From Candidatus Hydrogenedentes bacterium CG07_land_8_20_14_0_80_42_17 (GTDB lineage Bacteria; UBA8481), in contig PEWQ01000144.1 of NCBI GenBank assembly GCA_002780065.1, positions 1 through 12,449 on the forward strand: a stretch of DNA of 12,449 bases, given 5' to 3'. Shown in pieces: positions 1 through 5,866 of the stretch. The first letter of the stretch is position 1. Each line of letters opens with the position of its first letter. The notes below the pieces were generated by a model. The model worked only from the letters and a program-made list of their open reading frames with translations, had not been told where the DNA came from and did no database searches. The position numbers and the translations under genes are program-made.

Positions 1-483
1 AATATTATACACAATCGGCCCGATACGATTGTCCGCGCTGCACGGTTCGTGCTCGGCACCGGAGATAAACCCGTTCTTCCCGATCTCTTCGGCTCCTCGT
101 GGACCGGCGACTTGTATCCCAACGAATTTTTTCGAGACCAGTTTCCCATGTGCCGGCGGAGCCGTGATGAGTATATCGAGAGTGTTATGCAGGTTTCATG
201 GGAGAACATGCTCTCTCAGGTGAACGAATCCTGGGGGTATCCCGGATCGCGCGTTTCAGCGGACGAAATCCGATCGTGGTTCGGACCGCCGACGGACGAG
301 GTACGACAGGCGTTCGAGGAAAAGGCCGCCGCGATCGTTTCTCCTGAGGCGGAGAAGGACCTGGAGTGGATCAGGTTCATCCAGCCGTCAGCACACTTTC
401 GGGAGATCGAAGAATCCGGCCGGAATGCCTTTTCGCTCGGACGGGTCTCTTCCGCAATTGCTGAATTTCTAAGATCGATCTAG
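1..483 (+). CDS. 3' part of an unrecognised protein gene, 5' end outside window
   Basis: The frame is open from base 1 to a TAG at 481-483, so the gene starts upstream of the window; GTG at 49 is only an internal candidate start. The visible 160 residues are acidic, soluble and rich in aromatic residues (SSWTGDLYPNEFF near the start, SWGYPGSRV in the middle), with no membrane segment, signal peptide or repeat that I can see. Codons end mostly in G or C, unlike the genes after 1285, which supports real coding in a GC-rich genome or segment. I do not recognise the family and assign no function. The next gene follows on the same strand after about 28 bases, so the two may be co-transcribed. Confidence 0.6.
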   Translation, partial: NIIHNRPDTIVRAARFVLGTGDKPVLPDLFGSSWTGDLYPNEFFRDQFPMCRRSRDEYIESVMQVSWENMLSQVNESWGYPGSRVSADEIRSWFGPPTDEVRQAFEEKAAAIVSPEAEKDLEWIRFIQPSAHFREIEESGRNAFSLGRVSSAIAEFLRSI

Positions 484-511
484 TGACTTTTGCCAGGAAC
501 CAACAGAAACT

Positions 512-1156
512 TTGAGGTTTACTAGTCTGCAACTGTTCAAGCCGCTGGACTTTCTCGTCCAGATGCCCCAGCACATACCGGACAAGTATCAGAACGTCGT
601 GACGGCGGTCACGCGAAGTTCGGTGCGTCTGAAGGTCGGCGACCGGACTCTCATGCCCATGCGTCTGGAAGATCTTCCCGAAGATCTCAGGACTATGCTC
701 GACGTCATGAAGCCGGTGCTCCAGCGAATGATCGGTACCTTGGGGCAGAACATGCACTTCATCGTCTTCCAGAACACGGACTCTGAGGGGCGGTCCATTG
801 TTTCGGCCCGAACGCTGGGGCAGTTCACGATCGAGATGGGCATTACGAAGTTCCGATGGCGCACGCCGCTGGGCTCGCTCCTTCCGACGAAGACATGCCC
901 CCAGTGCGACGAGGAACTCTCCGGGGCGTTTCTCTATTGCCCGTTCGATGGGACCGAGGCTGGAGGAAGAGGGACGGTAGGTGCACGGCACGAATGCAGG
1001 AGCAAGTCGTCCCGCAAGGGGCAGGAGGCCTCGTTTTTGCGGCATGCCGTGTCCTGTCAGGAGTATTTGACGGGCCCCTGCGGAGTCTGGCTCTCGTCCA
1101 CAATGCCGACGAAGAAGAATTGGAACGCGAAGGACGAAGTTACTTCAAATGGCTGA
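512..1156 (+). CDS. Zinc-ribbon protein, probably frameshifted near its C-terminus
   Basis: Residues 1-148 look like a real protein: a mixed alpha/beta region (IPDKYQNVVTAVTRSS, LGQNMHFIVFQNTD), then a C-terminal zinc-ribbon-like segment with C129, C132 and C143 in CPQC...YCPFDGT. The start used is a TTG with no clear ribosome binding site, and the frame is open back to 473, so the true start is uncertain; ATG 563 is an alternative. After DGT the frame continues for 66 residues that do not look protein-like. Skipping one base near 955-956 gives DGTRLEEEGR and a stop at 978-980, matching the CPxDGTxL ending I know from many bacterial zinc-ribbon tails. I infer a one-base indel, real or from sequencing, with the native end at 980. 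Function unknown. Confidence 0.5.
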   Translation: MRFTSLQLFKPLDFLVQMPQHIPDKYQNVVTAVTRSSVRLKVGDRTLMPMRLEDLPEDLRTMLDVMKPVLQRMIGTLGQNMHFIVFQNTDSEGRSIVSARTLGQFTIEMGITKFRWRTPLGSLLPTKTCPQCDEELSGAFLYCPFDGTEAGGRGTVGARHECRSKSSRKGQEASFLRHAVSCQEYLTGPCGVWLSSTMPTKKNWNAKDEVTSNG

Positions 1157-1159
1157 ATT

Positions 1160-1280
1160 GAAAATGGACACAAATAAAAAAAACACGAATGAACACGAAT
1201 TATTTTTTTAAAATAAATATAATATTAGTGATTATTAGTGTCCATTCGTGGATCGCATTATTAGTGTTTATTAGTGGTTT
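1160..1280. repeat. AT-rich cluster of CACGAAT/CACTAAT heptamers with a dyad
   Basis: CACGAAT occurs twice at 1184-1200. Its relatives ATTAGTG and ATTCGTG occur on the other side of an AT-rich centre (about 1224-1277), so the block is roughly palindromic. ATGGACAC at 1164-1171 is matched by GTGTCCAT at 1238-1245. It lies between two convergent genes and exactly at the change from GC-rich to AT-rich DNA. Similar CACGAAT-type interspersed repeats are familiar from many environmental bacterial genomes; their function is not known to me. It could also act as a bidirectional transcription terminator. Confidence 0.55.
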
Positions 1281-1284
1281 TGCT

Positions 1285-1917
1285 TTATCTGATCAGTCCT
1301 AATCGGTCGAATGGATAAAATCTTACCCAAGCTTTTCCTATGATATTAGAAATTGGTAAAAATCCCCAGAAGCGCGAGTCTGACGACTGATTTCGATTAT
1401 CTCCCATCATGAAAAGTTCTCCTTCAGGAACGGTCACAGGCCCGAAATGCTCTATCGATTTTTCAGCCGTGTAATTTTCAGGGAGCAATACTCCGTTCAC
1501 CATTACGCCTTCGTTAGGAATAACTTCTATTACATCGCCGGGCATACCGATGACTCTTTTAATCATAGCGTGATCGTCATGAAGACCGAATGACGATTTT
1601 AAAAGTTGATATAGAGTCGGCTTTGGATCGCCAGGTCTATAAAATACGATTATCTGACCGCGGGATATCCAATCAAAATTTTTCGTAACGAGTTCAATGA
1701 GAAGCCTATCGCCTTCCAAAAGCCCGGGATGCATCGATGCAGACGGAATATAGCGCGCCTGAACGACAAGATTTCTTAGAAGAAGAAAAAGCGCGAGTGT
1801 AATTACAATTTCTTTACTCACGTAAAAAACTTTTGCTCCTAATGTTTCCTCTTTGGGTTCTTCTTTTTTCTCGATCTCCGAACTGCTTACCGAGTCGTTT
1901 TCCGTTTCATTTTGCAT
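1285..1917 (-). CDS. lepB: Signal peptidase I
   Basis: This membrane-bound serine protease removes signal peptides from exported proteins. The 210-residue protein has an acidic N-terminal tail (1-25), one membrane helix at about 34-51, then the catalytic domain outside the membrane. Family motifs are all visible: IPSASMHPGL with nucleophile S61 (box B), IKRVIGMPGD with general base K120 (box D), and GDNRNQSSDSRFWG at 172-185 (box E). Length suits a compact bacterial enzyme. ATG at 1917 is preceded by GAGAAG about 10 bases upstream and GGAGG about 18 upstream, so the start is likely but not certain. The gene diverges from the secreted prolyl isomerase across about 157 bases. Confidence 0.95.
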   Translation of the reverse strand: MQNETENDSVSSSEIEKKEEPKEETLGAKVFYVSKEIVITLALFLLLRNLVVQARYIPSASMHPGLLEGDRLLIELVTKNFDWISRGQIIVFYRPGDPKPTLYQLLKSSFGLHDDHAMIKRVIGMPGDVIEVIPNEGVMVNGVLLPENYTAEKSIEHFGPVTVPEGELFMMGDNRNQSSDSRFWGFLPISNIIGKAWVRFYPFDRLGLIR

Positions 1918-2074
1918 TTATTGTTTTCTTCTCAACCTCCAAAATGAATATCTTATATTCTTAAAAATATAATTCAAGACGATTACTTGAAAATAAAATA
2001 TCTTGTCAAATAAACTGTAACGAAAGAACATAATAAGGCATGATCGTTGCATTAGAAATGATTTGGAGGTAGAA

Positions 2075-3058
2075 ATGAAATTTAAAACAATTATTGGAAT
2101 TGTATGGGCGGCTTTATTGATTACTGCGACAAATGCTTTCGCTCAGAATAGGCCGAATCGCGGCAATTCGGGTGACAGAGTTATTATCGAAGTGAACGGC
2201 TTGACTGTGACACAGCAGAAATTCAGGGAAGAATTTGAACGGGAATGGGCTGACCTGAAAAGAAATCAGAATATTTCCGAAGACGACAACTCTTCTGAAG
2301 ATATGAAGAACAGGCTTGCGATGCAGATATTAGATAACATGATAGAACGAAATCTTTTTCTAAGTTTTTCGAAGAAAGAGAAAGTAAAAGTACCTTCCGA
2401 TTCTGTCCAAACAGAACTTCAAAGGATAATTGAGACTTATCCTGATGAGGCAACTTTTGACAGTGCTCTAGTCGCAAGCGGAAGAACTCGGGCGGAATTA
2501 AAAAAGCGGATCGGAGAAGAACTTATGATTCGCGAATATGTAAAAGGCCGCATTGATATGTCGGAGCCGTCGGAGACGGAAGCGAAAATATTTTACGCGA
2601 CTAATCGCTCTAAGTTCAGTCAGACCGCGATGGTTCATGCAAAACATATTTTAGTGGCGGATGATACCAACGCGCAAAAGACGCTGAGAGATATTCGCAG
2701 AAGATTTGAGAAGGGTGATTCATTCGCTTCTCTTGCTCAGGAATATTCCATAGATTATGGAAGCGCGAGTCAGGGCGGAGATTTGGGATACTTTGGTAAA
2801 GGCAGAATGGTTCAACCTTTCGAAGACGCCGCATTCTCTTTGCCTATCGGAAAGATTTCTGATCCGGTAAAGACTCAGTTTGGCTGGCATTTAATTCTCG
2901 TTGAAGACAAACAGCCTGAGCGAATTCTTGGATTTGACGAGGTTAAGGACAAAATAATTTCTTTACTCTCTGATAGAAAAAGTAATTTAGAGGTTCAGAA
3001 ACTTAGTTTGAAGTTGAGACTAAAATCAGTGATAAAGGTGAACGGCCCGGTATTGTAA
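2075..3058 (+). CDS. Secreted SurA/PrsA-like parvulin peptidyl-prolyl isomerase
   Basis: This is a predicted periplasmic foldase that isomerises prolyl bonds and helps outer-membrane or secreted proteins fold. The 327 residues begin with a signal peptide (hydrophobic 5-20, ATNAFA before Q24, consistent with signal peptidase I cleavage). A SurA-N-type helical domain follows (about 35-160, opening with VIIEVNGLTVTQQKF), then one parvulin domain at about 186-279. That domain has the hallmarks VHAKHILV, GSASQGGDLGYFGKGRMV, FEDAAFSL and FGWHLI. A helical tail follows. I place the start at ATG 2075 rather than TTG 2063, because GGAGGT at 2065-2070 is a strong ribosome binding site for it and TTG 2063 overlaps that site. 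A single rotamase domain makes it closer to PrsA or PpiC than to two-domain SurA. Confidence 0.9.
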   Translation: MKFKTIIGIVWAALLITATNAFAQNRPNRGNSGDRVIIEVNGLTVTQQKFREEFEREWADLKRNQNISEDDNSSEDMKNRLAMQILDNMIERNLFLSFSKKEKVKVPSDSVQTELQRIIETYPDEATFDSALVASGRTRAELKKRIGEELMIREYVKGRIDMSEPSETEAKIFYATNRSKFSQTAMVHAKHILVADDTNAQKTLRDIRRRFEKGDSFASLAQEYSIDYGSASQGGDLGYFGKGRMVQPFEDAAFSLPIGKISDPVKTQFGWHLILVEDKQPERILGFDEVKDKIISLLSDRKSNLEVQKLSLKLRLKSVIKVNGPVL

Positions 3059-3074
3059 TGTAAAAAAATCAGAA

Positions 3075-3088
3075 ATTCACCACGGAGA
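3075..3088 (+). repeat. Left arm of 14-bp inverted repeat bracketing the toxin-antitoxin pair
   Basis: ATTCACCACGGAGA here is the exact reverse complement of TCTCCGTGGTGAAT at 4074-4087. The arms are about 985 bases apart and enclose the REP-like dyad, the promoter and both toxin-antitoxin genes. CACCACGGAG-type sequences are common dispersed repeats in environmental genomes, so this may be two independent copies of a repeat family rather than the ends of one mobile unit. Confidence 0.6.
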
Positions 3089-3191
3089 AACTCATGCGGC
3101 TAGGCCGCTCCTCAACGGATGAAAATGAAGATGTAGAATTTTCTGAATAGTTCACGGAGAGCGCGGAAAAAAAACCTCTCGCTCATCACGG

Positions 3192-3280
3192 ACTTGTCGA
3201 GGGATGGGTGCAACTCCAACCCGCTCATGGTTCGACAAGTACTTCCCGAGCAAAGCCGAGGGGCTCACCATGAGCGGGTT
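3192..3280. repeat. REP-like palindromic element (ACCATGAGCGGGTT / TTCGACAAGT type)
   Basis: Two overlapping dyads are present. AACCCGCTCATGGT at 3218-3231 pairs perfectly over 14 bases with ACCATGAGCGGGTT at 3267-3280. ACTTGTCGA at 3192-3200 pairs with TCGACAAGT at 3232-3240. The two pairings compete, because they share the TTCGACAAGT segment region. Elements with CGCTCATGG and TTCGACAAG cores resemble REP-type palindromes seen in many bacterial genomes. It differs in sequence from the GGACAGGGC palindromes further right, so it is a second family. Confidence 0.6.
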
Positions 3281-3341
3281 TCGGGTATTCATGAAATTTT
3301 TCCACACGTTCTGACGCATTACAGTATCCAATCAAAAACAC

Positions 3342-3370
3342 TTGATAGATAAGACTGAATATGTTACTAT
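3342..3370 (+). promoter_or_regulatory. Sigma-70-type promoter of the toxin-antitoxin pair
   Basis: TTGATA at 3342-3347 (5 of 6 to the -35 consensus) is separated by exactly 17 bases from TACTAT at 3365-3370 (4 of 6 to the -10 consensus). Transcription would start near 3377, about 28 bases before the antitoxin ATG. The spacing and position are good, but the -10 is imperfect. Confidence 0.5.
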
Positions 3371-3383
3371 ACCCATATACCCA
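3369..3383 (+). promoter_or_regulatory. Candidate operator: ATACCCA direct repeat at the start site
   Basis: ATACCCA occurs at 3369-3375 and again at 3377-3383, an 8-base step that overlaps the -10 element and the predicted start of transcription. AbrB-type antitoxins usually repress their own operon, so this is a plausible site for autoregulation. The repeat is seen in the sequence; the role is inference. Confidence 0.35.
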
Positions 3384-3404
3384 CTATTAACAAAGGAGGA
3401 TATA

Positions 3405-3686
3405 ATGGATTCACCAAGCATACTAAAAACAGATTCAAGGGGAAGGATTACTCTCCCTCCAGAATTCAAGAATGAACCATTGTTTGAATGTGTTGAAGAT
3501 AACGGTTGCTTAGTTCTGTATCCGGTCCAGACCGTTAGAAAATTTCCGAAAATGAGCGACATTTCAACAACAACCCTTGCTCCCAAATGGCAAAAGGAAG
3601 AGAAAGAGATAAACGAAGATACTCGACCCCCAATTATAGCGACAACCCCCAAATCTGCCCTGAAAAAATTAAAGGGACAAAAATAA
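3405..3686 (+). CDS. AbrB/MazE-type antitoxin
   Basis: This is a 93-residue protein with a swapped-hairpin AbrB DNA-binding domain at the N-terminus: SILKTDSRGRITLPPEF at 5-21 is the typical AbrB strand-turn-strand. The C-terminal half (about 45-93) is charged, lysine-rich and probably disordered until it binds the toxin. Antitoxins of this kind neutralise the partner toxin and repress the operon. ATG 3405 is chosen because AAAGGAGG lies just upstream, whereas the frame's earlier TTG at 3342 has no such site and is also the -35 element. The stop codon overlaps the toxin ATG by one base (TAATG), indicating coupled translation. Confidence 0.75.
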   Translation: MDSPSILKTDSRGRITLPPEFKNEPLFECVEDNGCLVLYPVQTVRKFPKMSDISTTTLAPKWQKEEKEINEDTRPPIIATTPKSALKKLKGQK

Positions 3687-3997
3687 TGTCTTCTCTGGTG
3701 CCACCTTTTCAAATGAACTTTGAAATAAAATTTTTGACAAACTATTCGCAGTTAAACGCAAAGGAACAAAAGGCTATTGATAAAGCCATCACCTTCCTTT
3801 CCACAAACCCCCGTCATTCTGCTTTAAATACCCATAAGGCGATAAATGTTAAGGCAAAATACAGGGTGGGAGGAGACGATGTCTTTATTGCTTATGCCAC
3901 TAAAAAAATTAGGGTAACATTTGAATATGGTCCTAAACCAGGTATGATAACTATAAGAAACTGCGGTTATCATGATGAATGTGAACGGGGTATGTAA
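3686..3997 (+). CDS. RelE/ParE-superfamily toxin
   Basis: A 103-residue protein with the RelE/ParE fold pattern: FEIKFLTNYSQL opening strand and helix, helix AKEQKAIDKAITFLSTNP with the PRHSALNTHK loop, then strands VKAKYRVGGDDVFIAYA, KIRVTFEYG and MITIRNCGYHDE. The closing GYHDE resembles the HDEVY ending common in RelE-like toxins. Toxins of this group usually cleave mRNA at the ribosome, but the target cannot be read from sequence. ATG 3686 overlaps the antitoxin stop; Met10 (3713) is an alternative start that would begin directly at the fold. An AbrB-type antitoxin with a RelE-type toxin is a less usual pairing than MazE-MazF or VapB-VapC, though mixed pairs are known. Confidence 0.7.
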   Translation: MSSLVPPFQMNFEIKFLTNYSQLNAKEQKAIDKAITFLSTNPRHSALNTHKAINVKAKYRVGGDDVFIAYATKKIRVTFEYGPKPGMITIRNCGYHDECERGM

Positions 3998-4073
3998 TGA
4001 AGTGTAATAAAGGAAAAAGGGGAGATGGGGAAAGATGGAAAAGGTAAAGATTTTGGACTGAAATTTTTTTACC

Positions 4074-4087
4074 TCTCCGTGGTGAAT
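4074..4087 (-). repeat. Right arm of 14-bp inverted repeat bracketing the toxin-antitoxin pair
   Basis: TCTCCGTGGTGAAT here is the perfect inverse of 3075-3088. It lies 77 bases after the toxin stop and 27 bases from the end of the convergent ClC gene. The rest of the 116-base gap shows a purine-rich stretch (4010-4050) and no obvious hairpin terminator. Confidence 0.6.
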
Positions 4088-4113
4088 CATCAACCTGCAG
4101 GATTCCATTATCA

Positions 4114-5865
4114 TCATCTGTGCCGTTCAGCCGCGGATTCGATCTGCTCGCTTGTGATGATGCGAGGCTTTTCTTCGGCTGAAGAAATGACTAGAGCATG
4201 ATTGACTCCTCGAATCATCATCGCTCTCAATACGCTTCGAAGACTATCACTTTGCTTAACTTGCGGAATAGGTGAAGCTACATCCGTAGCCAGAATTACG
4301 TTTGTCTCTTCAATGCCTGCTACCCCAACATAATCGTCACTCTCTATGATGCCGTCGATATCACTGCTCTTCTTTACAAGAAGGTAAGGCACTGTTGATT
4401 TACGGAAAGCAGTTGGAATATCTTTGATGAGCGTAGAGGCTGGAATAGGTTCCGGTGCGACTTGAAGCTCATTCCATAACTGCGCTGTCGTAATTTCGGA
4501 AAGAATATCTCTGACAAGATCTTCGCGGTGCGAGGGCGAGTCGAAACGCGATCGCAGTTGGCTGTCATAGATAGACCACTTTTGAGTAAAAAGAATTGCG
4601 AATATAGATACAAGCATAAAAGGTGCGACAAGTCCGTAAGCTCCGGTCATCTCCATCACCATGACAAGCGCACCTATAGGCGCGTTTGCAATGCCTGCAA
4701 AGAATGAAGCCATTCCCACAAGTATGTATGCCTCAGGCTGCTGGACTATTGCAGGAAAATAGTGATGTCCGAAAAGCCCTATTCCTCCACCAAGCATTCC
4801 TCCAATGAAAAGGCTGGGTCCGAATATTCCGCCCGAGCCACCTGAACCGACAGTAAACGATGTAGCCAGAATTTTTGCCAGAGCGATTGTAACGAGTAAT
4901 AACGCTCCATATTTTCCCATAAGTGCGATTTGAATCTCACCCCATCCAGTTCCCAAAATTTGTGGAACAAAAATTCCAAGGAGTCCAACGAGCAAACCGC
5001 CCAGAGCAGGTTTCAGCGGCGGATAGATTGGAAGCTGATGAAAAATGCGCCGCGTTCTTTTGAAGACTCGGATAAATAAAATACCCGCTAGTGCCGACGC
5101 TATGCTCAATAGCAGATAGAATGCGAATTCACGAAGATCATAAAAAGATGGAGTTATTGGCAGACCAAAAATTGTTGCATGACCGAAAAAAGCGGAAAAG
5201 ACGGCGTAAGAGCTTACCGACGAGATTACGGAGGGAATAAGTGCTTCAGCTTCAAAATCTTCCTTGTAAATAATTTCAATCGCAGTGATAGCGCCGCCCA
5301 GTGGAGCTTTGAAGATAGCTCCGATTCCTGCGGCAGCGCCGGCAAGAAGCAACTGTCTTTTGATGCGCACTGACAAGCGCAAGATACGGGCGATTAGAGA
5401 GCCTACTCCTGCACCCATTTGAATGATAGGGCCCTCACGGCCTGCTGAGCCCCCGGTAGCGAGAATAAAAATTGTCGCCAATCCTTTAATTATGGGAACT
5501 CGACTTCTTATATTTCCATCCTCTTGATGAAAAGCTTTTATCATAGCGTCAGTTCCGTGCCCTTCGGCTTCAGGCGCAAATAGGTAGACTAAAAATCCGG
5601 AAGCAAGTCCGCCAAAAGCCGGCAGAAGAATTTTGAGCCATAAAGATTGAGGTTTTGAGATTACATTAAATAAAGGAGGTTCGCCCAGTGGAGATGGAGA
5701 CAAAGTTCCTCCGACTAAATAGATTACAAAAGTGTCCGCCGCCTTCAAACAGTAGAAGAACAGGGCGGCAAGGCATCCTGCAAGAATTCCTATTGCAACG
5801 CTTTCTATAACCCTGCGTGTTAATCGGTTTGACGTAAAATATTTTATCAAACGTAAAAGTCGCAA
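4114..5865 (-). CDS. ClC-family chloride channel/transporter with CBS-like tail
   Basis: An integral inner-membrane anion channel or anion/proton exchanger, 583 residues. Helices fill about 20-430, with ClC signatures: EGHGTDAM (101-108, in place of GSGIP), GSAGREGPIIQMGA (139-152) with gating glutamate E144, APLGGAITAIEII (187-199), GSGGSGGIFGP (340-350, the GxFxP loop) and Y433 in SIYDSQL as a likely central tyrosine. The soluble tail (about 455-583) looks like a degenerate CBS pair. By hand alignment, the position of the E. coli proton glutamate E203 is I198, and the central serine of GSGIP is H103. The start is TTG at 5865, with AAGGA about 10 bases upstream inside the end of dsbD; only one base separates the two genes, so they are co-transcribed and probably coupled. 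Confidence 0.9.
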   Translation of the reverse strand: MRLLRLIKYFTSNRLTRRVIESVAIGILAGCLAALFFYCLKAADTFVIYLVGGTLSPSPLGEPPLFNVISKPQSLWLKILLPAFGGLASGFLVYLFAPEAEGHGTDAMIKAFHQEDGNIRSRVPIIKGLATIFILATGGSAGREGPIIQMGAGVGSLIARILRLSVRIKRQLLLAGAAAGIGAIFKAPLGGAITAIEIIYKEDFEAEALIPSVISSVSSYAVFSAFFGHATIFGLPITPSFYDLREFAFYLLLSIASALAGILFIRVFKRTRRIFHQLPIYPPLKPALGGLLVGLLGIFVPQILGTGWGEIQIALMGKYGALLLVTIALAKILATSFTVGSGGSGGIFGPSLFIGGMLGGGIGLFGHHYFPAIVQQPEAYILVGMASFFAGIANAPIGALVMVMEMTGAYGLVAPFMLVSIFAILFTQKWSIYDSQLRSRFDSPSHREDLVRDILSEITTAQLWNELQVAPEPIPASTLIKDIPTAFRKSTVPYLLVKKSSDIDGIIESDDYVGVAGIEETNVILATDVASPIPQVKQSDSLRSVLRAMMIRGVNHALVISSAEEKPRIITSEQIESAAERHR

Positions 5866-5866
5866 T

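Larger units (their letters stand above)
3059..3341. other. Gene-free stretch with repeat fragments
   Basis: No convincing reading frame is seen here. The stretch holds one arm of the 14-bp repeat (3075-3088), a second related fragment TTCACGGAG at 3151-3159, and the REP-like dyad at 3192-3280. A reasonable reading is accumulated repeat-element debris between the foldase gene and the toxin-antitoxin cassette. I see no clear Rho-independent terminator for the foldase gene. Confidence 0.5.

Noticed and set aside
377-1045. Long minus-strand frame (222 codons)
   Set aside because: It mirrors the zinc-ribbon gene; in GC-rich DNA the reverse frame stays open by chance, and its product is Arg/Pro-rich with no recognisable motif.
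994-1161. Plus-strand small ORF ending ELEREGRSYFKWLN
   Set aside because: Its composition is somewhat protein-like and it might be the tail of a damaged gene, but it has no ribosome binding site and overlaps the zinc-ribbon frame; not enough to call.
2003-2034. TTGTCA...CATAAT as a promoter of the prolyl isomerase gene
   Set aside because: The spacer would be 20 bases, and other pairings in this AT-rich gap are no better; a promoter must be in 1918-2074 but I cannot place it.
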